From an uncultured Chlorobiaceae bacterium (GTDB taxonomy: Bacteria; Bacteroidota; Chlorobiia; Chlorobiales; Chlorobiaceae), in contig CAILXE010000177.1 of the NCBI GenBank assembly GCA_903838095.1, positions 1 through 10,883 on the forward strand: 10,883 bases of DNA, read 5' to 3'. Positions 1 through 7,919 of this stretch are shown here, in pieces (positions within the stretch are counted from its first letter, which is position 1; each line of letters opens with the position of its first letter). Below the pieces are notes generated by a model, which worked only from the letters and a program-made list of their open reading frames with translations, was not told the origin of the DNA and made no database searches. The position numbers and the translations under genes were made by a program.

Positions 1-344
1 AGCCAGGCCAGCGCCTTTTCGGTGGAGGCCGTCAGGTCGAAGTGAGGCTCATCCGTCCCGTCCGGATAGAATTTGCGCAGCCACCCCTTGTCGTTCTCGG
101 CCCATTCATTCAGGTAGCTTTGCGCCGTACCGGGACACTGGTCGGCGCCGAGCTGCTGGCGCAGGGCAAAAAGCTCATCCTCCAGTGCCTCAACCAGATC
201 GGCCTGCGAGAGAATCCGCACATTGGGCACAATAAAGACCCTATGCAGAAACCCGGCCACCAGGGGTGCATGCTGGGCACAAAGGAGGCGCCATGCAGGA
301 TGGTTCTGACGGAGCAGGTTCAGGGTAGAGTAGTCGAGAGCCAA
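1..344 (-). CDS. jetA: JetA-like DUF3375 protein of a Wadjet system, N-terminal part (cut by window edge)
   Basis: Translating the minus strand from 344 to 1 gives 114 open codons that run off the left edge. The protein begins M-A-L-D-Y-S-T-L and contains HPAWRLL, PLVAGFLHRVF, a YLNEWA segment, GWLRKFYPDG and DEPHFDLTASTEKALAWL. From memory this is the N-terminal signature of DUF3375. DUF3375 is the JetA subunit of Wadjet, a MukF/MksF-like kleisin that works with JetB, the SMC-like ATPase JetC and the nuclease JetD to cleave invading circular DNA. jetA is normally the first gene, so jetB, jetC and jetD would lie left of the window. The frame is closed upstream by TAA at 411-413 and has no ATG or GTG before the conserved region. 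I chose TTG at 342-344, which fits where relatives begin but has no Shine-Dalgarno. The segment is GC-rich (about 68% over 121-180), unlike the AT-rich spacer that follows. Family assignment is fairly sure; start and intactness are uncertain. Confidence 0.78.
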   Translation of the reverse strand, partial: MALDYSTLNLLRQNHPAWRLLCAQHAPLVAGFLHRVFIVPNVRILSQADLVEALEDELFALRQQLGADQCPGTAQSYLNEWAENDKGWLRKFYPDGTDEPHFDLTASTEKALAW

Positions 345-747
345 AGGAGCAGCACTGGATAATTTGGTGGAAGATGCGCCGCTGGATGCGCGCTTGTTTT
401 GGGGGTGAAGTTAAAGATTTTTCGGCGGTTTTCTGTGAATTGATATGGACCGCAAATGAAAAGCAGCTTACACGAGCAACAGCCATCGGTAGAACGGAAT
501 GAGCATCACGGCTGTTCGCAATTTTTTTGGAATAGAAATGACAATGAAAAAGAGATCATTGGGTAATCAGGATGATAAAGAGGAGCGGATATATCTTTTT
601 TTTGTCTTCTTGATTTTTTCAGGCGATCAGAATTGGGTACATAAGCAACAGCTACTCTTTGCAGCTACCAAAATTTATAGTAATTTTATAAAAGTACTAT
701 TGTCAGAACTTATCGAAATTAATACAACAAACCTGTCGGAGTAATAT
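345..747. other. Gene-free spacer between jetA and htpX
   Basis: About 400 bp separate the divergent jetA-like gene and htpX. I see no RNA gene, insertion-sequence end or CRISPR unit here. Composition falls from GC-rich near jetA to about 25% GC over 661-720. An 81-codon frame (499-744, +) fills much of it but looks non-coding: it resembles no family I know and is rich in Lys, Ile, Phe and Asn, as AT-rich chance frames are. A short direct repeat GATGCGC occurs at 373-379 and 385-391. Promoters for both flanking genes must lie here, but no convincing -35/-10 pair stands out. The best candidate for htpX is TTGTCA at 700-705 with TACAAC at 723-728 (17-bp spacing), which is weak. Confidence 0.6.
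737..741 (+). promoter_or_regulatory. Ribosome binding site of htpX
   Basis: CGGAG lies 6 bp before the htpX ATG at 748. It supports that start, and it is notable because most other genes in this window lack a recognisable Shine-Dalgarno sequence. Confidence 0.65.
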
Positions 748-1629
748 ATGAAGCGCCTTTTTTATTTTCTTGTGACCAACCTTGCCATTATGCTGGTGCT
801 CTCTGTGACCATGAGCATACTGGGCGTACAACCTTATCTGAATGCCTCTGGTCTTGATCTCGGCAACCTGCTGGTTTTCTCCTTTATCATTGGTTTTGGA
901 GGCTCGTTTCTTTCACTTGCGCTTTCAAAGTGGTCCGCCAAGCGTATGTCTGGGGCTGTTGTGATTAAGACCCCAGCTACAGCAACGGAGCAGTGGCTGG
1001 TCAATACCGTGAGAAACCAGGCGCAAAGAGTTGGCATCACCATGCCTGAAGTTGCCATATTCAACTCGCCCGAAGTCAACGCGTTTGCCACCGGCATGAC
1101 AAAAAACCGTTCGCTGGTAGCGGTCTCCGCCGGTCTTTTGAATACCATGACCCGTGACGAGGCTGAAGGAGTGCTGGCGCATGAGATGTCGCACATCACC
1201 AATGGCGACATGGTGACGCTGACGCTGATTCAAGGTGTTCTGAACACCTTTGTTGTCTTCCTCTCCCGCGTTATCGGCTATGCGGTCGACAAATTTGTCT
1301 TCGACACCAGACGGGGTACAGGCCCGGCATTTTTCGTGGTACGCATTGTCGCAGAGATATTCCTTGGAATTGCTGCCTCTGTTGTGGTGATGTGGTTTTC
1401 GCGCCAGCGTGAGTTCCGTGCTGATGCCGGAGCCGCAGTTCTTGCTGGCAGAGAGAAGATGATTGCGGCGCTTGAAAAGCTTCAGGCACAGCAACTTCCT
1501 TCCGTCCTGCCCAAACAGATAGCCGCTTTTGGAATTTCAGGGAGTGAAAGTCGTGGGTTGAGGAGATTATTCTCGACTCATCCAACTCTGGACGAGCGGA
1601 TTGCGAGGCTTCGCGGTCAGCGGTCATAA
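748..1629 (+). CDS. htpX: Membrane-bound zinc metalloprotease HtpX (M48B)
   Basis: HtpX is an inner-membrane protease that degrades damaged or misassembled membrane proteins, alongside FtsH, as part of envelope stress response. The 293-residue protein has two N-terminal membrane segments (about residues 5-25 and 38-60) and the zinc-binding, catalytic motif HEMSH at 145-149. It has further hydrophobic segments at about 160-180 and 195-217, and the third zinc ligand is Glu222 in REFRADAGAA. The NAFATG (111-116) and THPTLDERI (278-286) blocks are family hallmarks. Length and sequence are close to E. coli HtpX as I remember it, including SKW, WLVNTV and GREKMIAAL. The start is fixed by the Shine-Dalgarno at 737-741. 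The gene converges on priA, with 39 bp between their stop codons. Its strong proteobacterial character and better-than-local binding site suggest it may have been acquired. Confidence 0.95.
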   Translation: MKRLFYFLVTNLAIMLVLSVTMSILGVQPYLNASGLDLGNLLVFSFIIGFGGSFLSLALSKWSAKRMSGAVVIKTPATATEQWLVNTVRNQAQRVGITMPEVAIFNSPEVNAFATGMTKNRSLVAVSAGLLNTMTRDEAEGVLAHEMSHITNGDMVTLTLIQGVLNTFVVFLSRVIGYAVDKFVFDTRRGTGPAFFVVRIVAEIFLGIAASVVVMWFSRQREFRADAGAAVLAGREKMIAALEKLQAQQLPSVLPKQIAAFGISGSESRGLRRLFSTHPTLDERIARLRGQRS

Positions 1630-1668
1630 ACTTTGCCGCAGCAGCAGGGAGATTGCTCGCTCCTTGCG

Positions 1669-4101
1669 CTACATCAGGTTTTGTGGATCAACATCGATCG
1701 TGAATACAAGTCCTGAGGAACGAAAGCGGGCTGTTATCTCATCACTCATCTGTTTAATGAATGGAGGCGAAAGTTTTCCCTTCAGGAGTTTAACGAGCAC
1801 GTGGTAACGAAAACGATTCCGTATTTTGGCAATACCGGCAGGAGCCGGGCCGAGGATAAGTCCACTATCTGGCGGAAGGTGCATGACGAGTGTCTCTTTG
1901 CAAAACTGCGCCGCCGCTTCAGCTTGTTTTTCATCCTCTGAGGCGCATTCAAATTTTATGAGCCGGGAGGCAGGGGGGTAGAGCAGCTCTTTTCTTGACT
2001 GGCTTTCCTTGAGAAAAAACTTTTCGTAGCTCCCCTGAAGAATTGCGGTAAAAACATCGCTCTCTTTATTGTATACCTGCAAGTACACTTCGCCCGGACT
2101 TGAAGCGCGTCCTGCGCGTCCTGCCACCTGAGTGAGGAGAGAAAATATCCGCTCTGATGCTCTGAAGTCCGGAATATTAAGCCCGATATCAGCCATAAGC
2201 ACGCCAACAAGCGTAACCGCCGGAAAATCGAGACCTTTTGCAACCATCTGTGTGCCGAGCAGAATACGTGCTTTGCGTTCGTGAAACTCTTTCAGAATTC
2301 TGCCGTGAGAGCCTTTGGTTGTTGTGGTATCGACATCCATCCTGAGAATTTTCTCTTCAGGGAAGAGCGTCTGCAGCTCCTCTTCAATGCGCTCGGTTCC
2401 GCTGCTTTTAAAAAACAGTTCTGTCGATGCACATTTGTCACATGATGCGGTGTAGCGTTCTGTATGGCCGCAGTAGTGACAGCGAAGATGTTTTTGTGTT
2501 GAGTGGTATACGAGAGGAATATTGCAAAACTTGCAGACAGGGATATGACCACATTCCAGGCAGAAGATGCTTCCGGCAAAGCCCCGTCTGTTTTGCAGGA
2601 GAATGACTTGCTCGTTTTTGTCCAGACGAAGCGCTATCTGGCGGAAGAGTAGTTCAGAAATTGATGCAGAAGCCTTTGGATTCTCTTTCATCCATACCAG
2701 ATTGATGACGGGCATGGTTGCTCCATCAACCCGTTCGGGAAGATCGAGAAGAGTGTATTTGCCAATTCGGGCATTGTGGTATGATTCAAATGAGGGGGTT
2801 GCTGAGCCGAGCAGGCAGATGGACTTGCTGAACAATGCTCTCATGATGGCGGTGTCACGGGCATGGTAGCGGGGAGTACGGTCCTGCTTGTAGGCTGCAT
2901 CGTGTTCTTCGTCTACAATGATTGCCCCCAGATTGTCAAGTGGTGCAAAAATGGTTGAGCGGGCGCCAAGGGCAATTTTTGTTTTTCCGAGTTGAAGGCT
3001 GTGCCAGGCATCATATTTTTCCTGGTTGCTCATGGCGCTGTGGAGAATGGTTATGTCGTCATGAAAATGCTCACGGAATCTGCCTGCTGTTTGAGGAGTT
3101 AATGCGATTTCAGGCACAAGAACAATCGCGGTTTTTCCTGAGGCAATGACTGTTTTCAGAAATTCGATATACACAAGGGTTTTGCCGCTGCCCGTGACAC
3201 CGTGCAGCAGAAAGGTGCAGTATTCCTGTTTTTCAAAAGCATTGCGGAGCTGTTCAAGTGCCCTGGTTTGAGCCGCAGTAAGAGTTTTTTGCGTTTGAGG
3301 TTTTTCAGAAAAGCCGGTGGAGAAGTTGCTGGTCATTTCTTTCTGGACTTTTTCAGCAAGCCCCTTTTTTACCAGCAGGTTGAGAGTCCCGCTTGCTATT
3401 CCGATGGTTTCGGGAAAAGCAGATTCGGGGTACAGTGAAGCAAGTATTTTCAGTGCCTCAAACTGCTTTGACAATTGCTTAAGGGTGTCCTCCGCATTTT
3501 CCGGCAATACGTTACAGAGGCGGTAAGCAGTTTTTTGTTTTGGTTTTGTCGCAGAAAATTTTTTGGTCAGCAAAAGATGTCCTCCCCGCTCAAGTTCCGA
3601 GAGGGTGCGGTAGAGTTGTTTTTTGCCGAGTCGTCGCTGAAGCTGGGGAATGGTAAGGCGTTTCTCCGAGGTCATGATTTTCAGAATGGAGCGACGAAGA
3701 GCGGTATTGATAATTTTGGGGATGTCTGATTGCAGGGCAAATCCGGTCATTTCAACGACATCATGAACGGTTGTCCGCACTGCTGAAGGAAGGGCGCTGG
3801 TCAGTGTGTCGATTCTTCTGGCAAGATAATAGTCAGCCATCCATTCTGTCAATTGCAAAAGGGATTGGTTCAGAATGGCTTTTCCGCCGTACAGTATGTC
3901 AAAGATTTCGATGTTGGAGATTTCTCCATCATGCTTTTCCATGATGCTCAGAATAAAGCCAATCGAAATCGTGCCGGGTCCTTTTTTTGTGGTAAGCAGA
4001 ACCATACATCCGGGATGGATGTCGTTTTCAAGAGAATCCGGTACCATGACGATAAACGGTTCTCCTCTGAAAATTTTTTCTGATACAATCAGTGCATACA
4101 T
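1669..4101 (-). CDS. priA: Primosomal protein N' (replication restart helicase PriA)
   Basis: PriA is a 3'-to-5' superfamily 2 DNA helicase that recognises stalled forks and D-loops and reloads the replicative helicase. The 810-residue protein has an N-terminal fork-binding domain (about 1-105), a linker/winged-helix region (about 110-260) that seems longer than usual, and helicase motifs. These are Walker A GVTGSGKT (301-308), VPEIALTPQ (329-337), DEEH (397-400), LGSATPS (431-437), and in the second lobe LGTQMVAKGLDFP (615-627) and QVAGRAGR (658-665). Eight cysteines (514, 517, 523, 526, 541, 544, 554, 557) form the two PriA zinc sites. E. coli PriA is 732 residues. The ATG at 4101 fits the family N-terminus, but there is no Shine-Dalgarno: an intrinsic terminator ends only 11 bp upstream. 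It lies downstream of adk on the same strand, probably as a separate transcription unit or read-through product. Confidence 0.96.
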   Translation of the reverse strand: MYALIVSEKIFRGEPFIVMVPDSLENDIHPGCMVLLTTKKGPGTISIGFILSIMEKHDGEISNIEIFDILYGGKAILNQSLLQLTEWMADYYLARRIDTLTSALPSAVRTTVHDVVEMTGFALQSDIPKIINTALRRSILKIMTSEKRLTIPQLQRRLGKKQLYRTLSELERGGHLLLTKKFSATKPKQKTAYRLCNVLPENAEDTLKQLSKQFEALKILASLYPESAFPETIGIASGTLNLLVKKGLAEKVQKEMTSNFSTGFSEKPQTQKTLTAAQTRALEQLRNAFEKQEYCTFLLHGVTGSGKTLVYIEFLKTVIASGKTAIVLVPEIALTPQTAGRFREHFHDDITILHSAMSNQEKYDAWHSLQLGKTKIALGARSTIFAPLDNLGAIIVDEEHDAAYKQDRTPRYHARDTAIMRALFSKSICLLGSATPSFESYHNARIGKYTLLDLPERVDGATMPVINLVWMKENPKASASISELLFRQIALRLDKNEQVILLQNRRGFAGSIFCLECGHIPVCKFCNIPLVYHSTQKHLRCHYCGHTERYTASCDKCASTELFFKSSGTERIEEELQTLFPEEKILRMDVDTTTTKGSHGRILKEFHERKARILLGTQMVAKGLDFPAVTLVGVLMADIGLNIPDFRASERIFSLLTQVAGRAGRASSPGEVYLQVYNKESDVFTAILQGSYEKFFLKESQSRKELLYPPASRLIKFECASEDEKQAEAAAQFCKETLVMHLPPDSGLILGPAPAGIAKIRNRFRYHVLVKLLKGKLSPPFIKQMSDEITARFRSSGLVFTIDVDPQNLM

Positions 4102-4112
4102 GGTGCAGAATG

Positions 4113-4146
4113 AAAAAAGTCAGTGCCGGTGCACTGACTTTTTTTT
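4113..4146 (-). terminator. Intrinsic terminator downstream of adk, inside the priA leader
   Basis: A perfect 14-bp inverted repeat (AAAAAAGTCAGTGC at 4113-4126 against its complement at 4131-4144) surrounds a 4-base loop. On the minus strand it reads as a GC-containing stem, GTCAGTGC/GCACTGAC, followed by six T. It sits 22 bp after the adk stop (4169) and its T-run ends 11 bp before the priA ATG. The flanking A and T runs make it symmetrical, so it could also stop plus-strand transcription. Confidence 0.88.
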
Positions 4147-4168
4147 GAAAGAGGTTTATGGCTGATGC

Positions 4169-5616
<1,448 letters not shown>

Positions 5617-5636
5617 AATCAATTGAGACTTTTAGA

Positions 5637-6716
5637 TTATTGCGGTTTTGTATATCTGGTTGTTGCCAATTGGCCGCATGCAGCATTAATGGTCGTTCCG
5701 AAACTTTTTCTGATCGTGACATGCAGTCCTGCATTAACGAGGTATTGCTGAAACAGCTCTTTGGTTGAGCTGAAAACAGGCCTAAACTTAATATTAATGA
5801 TTGAATTGTAATCAATCAAATTTATTTTACATAAAAAGCTTCTTGAGAATCGGGCAAGCATTTTTGCATCATCGAGTGAGTCGTTTATTCCTTTCATCAG
5901 CATATAGACAATAGTAACTGGCGATCCTGTCGAGGCTGTATATTCTGCAAGAGTTTTACCGAGCTCATTCAGCGGATATTGTCTGGCTGCTATGGGCATG
6001 AGTAATTCTCGTTTCTCCTGATTGGCTGAATGAAGTGAGACCGCCAGCTTTGTTTTCAGGCCTGACTTTCCAAGTCTCTGAATCTCAGGAATGACTCCGA
6101 CCGTCGATATGGTTACTCTTTTTTGTGAAAGGCAAAAGCGGTAATTCCTTGAGGTGAACGTTTCAATGGCCTCAATAACGTTGTCGGTGTTCAGGAGTGG
6201 CTCTCCCATTCCCATGAAAACAATATTGGTGATGGTTTTGCCGCTTTCTTTTGCTGCGACCAGATTGTTGAGGGCATAAACTTGTTCGGTGATCTCTCCA
6301 GCCGTGAGATTGCGCTGGAAACCCATTTTTCCTGTCGCGCAGAAATGGCAGTTCATCGGACATCCAACCTGTGTGGAAACGCAAGCGGTCATCCTCTCAG
6401 CAGAAGGAATGAGCACGCTCTCCACCATATTTCCATCGGGGAGCTTCAGCAAAATTTTTTCAGTTTGATAGTCGCAAGCGTCTTCGATGCCTGTAAGGTG
6501 CTCAACAAGCTCTGGACGCTCGATTGAGAATGTTTCCGAAAGCTTTCTGCGAAAAGCAAGACTGAGAATAGTCATGTCGTCAAAGCTTTCTGCATGATGG
6601 CTGAACAGCCACTGATGTATCTGGGATGCCCTGAAACGTGGTTCCCCATGAGAAATCATTGATTGCTGAAGTTCCTTGAGCGTTAAATCTTTGATGTTTG
6701 GCAGCGATGCAGTCAT
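5637..6716 (-). CDS. rlmN: Dual-specificity 23S rRNA/tRNA adenine C2-methyltransferase RlmN
   Basis: RlmN is a radical-SAM enzyme that puts a methyl group on C2 of A2503 in 23S rRNA and of A37 in some tRNAs, which supports decoding accuracy. The 359-residue protein has an N-terminal RNA-binding helical domain (about 1-85, including PRFRASQIHQWLF at 26-38). The iron-sulfur motif CxxxCxxC is Cys119, Cys123 and Cys126 within GCPMNCHFCATGKMGF. GMGEPLLN (169-176) binds SAM. The two cysteines used for methyl transfer are present: Cys112 in ACVSTQVGC and Cys347 in NAACGQLA, matching E. coli Cys118 and Cys355 in spacing and context. VSLHSAN (226-232) and KGINDS (275-280) are further family blocks. 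It is the first gene of the leftward rlmN-unknown-adk cluster and diverges from the DHH gene across a 112-bp AT-rich spacer. No Shine-Dalgarno precedes the ATG. Confidence 0.96.
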   Translation of the reverse strand: MTASLPNIKDLTLKELQQSMISHGEPRFRASQIHQWLFSHHAESFDDMTILSLAFRRKLSETFSIERPELVEHLTGIEDACDYQTEKILLKLPDGNMVESVLIPSAERMTACVSTQVGCPMNCHFCATGKMGFQRNLTAGEITEQVYALNNLVAAKESGKTITNIVFMGMGEPLLNTDNVIEAIETFTSRNYRFCLSQKRVTISTVGVIPEIQRLGKSGLKTKLAVSLHSANQEKRELLMPIAARQYPLNELGKTLAEYTASTGSPVTIVYMLMKGINDSLDDAKMLARFSRSFLCKINLIDYNSIINIKFRPVFSSTKELFQQYLVNAGLHVTIRKSFGTTINAACGQLATTRYTKPQ

Positions 6717-6762
6717 TGAATCGTGGGGAATGGTTTAAGCTAAAAAACAGTTACTGTAGCAT

Positions 6763-6768
6763 ATTATA
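6763..6768 (-). promoter_or_regulatory. Possible -10 box for the rlmN cluster
   Basis: The minus strand reads TATAAT here, 47 bp before the rlmN start codon, in the AT-rich divergent spacer (6717-6828). No good -35 hexamer is found 16-18 bp upstream, so this rests on a perfect -10 match in AT-rich DNA, where chance matches are common. Confidence 0.3.
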
Positions 6769-6828
6769 TAAAACGGGGAAAAAAGCATAGATTACATTAT
6801 TTGATTTCGTTAAAGTTATCACCAACTA

Positions 6829-7887
6829 ATGATAGTTCCAGAGTATGGTCGGACGCTTAAAGCCGAGGAATGGTCTCCGGTCATCGATGTGCTGCTTCAA
6901 GGTCAGCATTTTGTTCTTACAACCCATGAAAATTCTGATGGTGACGGTCTCGGGAGCGAGGTTGCACTTGCCATAGTGCTCAAGGCGCTCGGGAAGGAGG
7001 TCTCTATTGTCAATCCGACGGAAGTGCCACCGAACTATCAGTTTCTCAAGCAATTATACCCGATCTCTTTTTTTGATAACAAGAGTGAGGAAGCTATCCA
7101 GGAACTCTCGCTTTGCGATGTTGTCGTGCTGCTTGATGCTAATTTGCGTGACAGAATGGGATCGCTCTGGCCTCATGTCAGTTTTTCAAGAGAGCTTGGG
7201 AGTCTGAAGCTGGTGTGTGTTGACCACCATCTTGAACCGGATGATTTTACCGATATCATGGTGTGTGAAAACTATGCTTCTTCGACTGGTGAGCTGGTTT
7301 ATGGCCTTATTTATGCCATACAGGAGCGAGTGGGCCGGGAGTTGTTCACTTCGAAAGTTGCAGAAGCGCTTTATGTTGCAGTGATGACCGATACAGGTTC
7401 TTTCCGGTTTCCAAAAACCACCCCCTATGTTTACCAGCTTGCCGGAGATCTTGTGAGTAAGGGCGCTGATTCTGCTGATGTTTATGACAGGATTTATAAT
7501 TCTCTGACACCCAATGCCCTCAAGCTTCTGGGTGCAGCCCTGAGTGCAATTTCCATTCTTGACAGAGGTGAAATTTCATGGCTTTTTATATCGCAGGATA
7601 TGTTGAAGTCTACTGAAAGTAAATTGTTTGATACCGATCTTATTATCCGATATCTTTTAAGTGTTCCGTCGGTGCGTATTGCTGTTCTGCTGGTTGAAAT
7701 GCAGGATGGAAGAACCAAGGCCAGCTTCAGGTCACGCGGCAATATTTATGTCAATCAATTGGCCAAAAAATATGGGGGCGGTGGTCACATGAATGCGGCC
7801 GGATGTCTTTTTCAGTTTTCTTCTGACAAAGCTCAGAAGGTATTGCTGGAAGATCTGAGGTTGTTTCTCAAAAATCACCCTGAATAA
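6829..7887 (+). CDS. nrnA: DHH/DHHA1 phosphoesterase, NrnA-like oligoribonuclease/pAp phosphatase
   Basis: NrnA-type enzymes degrade 2-5-nucleotide RNAs left by mRNA decay and in many bacteria also dephosphorylate 3'-phosphoadenosine 5'-phosphate (pAp). The 352-residue protein shows the metal-binding DHH motifs: THENSDGDGLGS (32-43, supplying His33, Asp37 and Asp39), LLDAN (101-105, Asp103), the name-giving VDHH (131-134) and MTDTGSFRF (186-194, Asp188). The C-terminal DHHA1 substrate-binding domain ends in YGGGGHMNAAG (315-325). There are no CBS domains or extra nuclease domains, which argues against RecJ. Whether the enzyme acts on nano-RNA, pAp or cyclic dinucleotides cannot be told from sequence alone, so the symbol is by family. 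It is the first gene of a rightward set; pepA follows within 32 bp. No Shine-Dalgarno is seen before the ATG. Confidence 0.88.
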   Translation: MIVPEYGRTLKAEEWSPVIDVLLQGQHFVLTTHENSDGDGLGSEVALAIVLKALGKEVSIVNPTEVPPNYQFLKQLYPISFFDNKSEEAIQELSLCDVVVLLDANLRDRMGSLWPHVSFSRELGSLKLVCVDHHLEPDDFTDIMVCENYASSTGELVYGLIYAIQERVGRELFTSKVAEALYVAVMTDTGSFRFPKTTPYVYQLAGDLVSKGADSADVYDRIYNSLTPNALKLLGAALSAISILDRGEISWLFISQDMLKSTESKLFDTDLIIRYLLSVPSVRIAVLLVEMQDGRTKASFRSRGNIYVNQLAKKYGGGGHMNAAGCLFQFSSDKAQKVLLEDLRLFLKNHPE

Positions 7888-7919
7888 AATGTCTTCTGTA
7901 AATATCGATGATTGAAGCC

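Noticed and set aside
373..391. GATGCGC direct repeat near the jetA start
   Set aside because: Two 7-base copies in GC-rich DNA are expected by chance, and nothing suggests an attachment site or insertion duplication.
241..486. 81-codon minus-strand frame starting with ATG at 486, upstream of jetA
   Set aside because: It overlaps the conserved jetA frame in another reading frame and its sequence is not protein-like; a frameshift joining the two would add no recognisable family sequence.
499..744. 81-codon plus-strand frame just upstream of htpX
   Set aside because: No family resemblance, composition typical of AT-rich chance frames, and no Shine-Dalgarno that sets it apart. Left as spacer.
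1630..1668. Possible terminator between convergent htpX and priA
   Set aside because: Only weak GGAG/CTCC pairing is visible, without a T-run on either strand.
7889..7915. 8-codon ATG...TGA frame between the DHH gene and pepA, a possible leader peptide
   Set aside because: Too short, with no run of one amino acid and no attenuator hairpin nearby; expected by chance.
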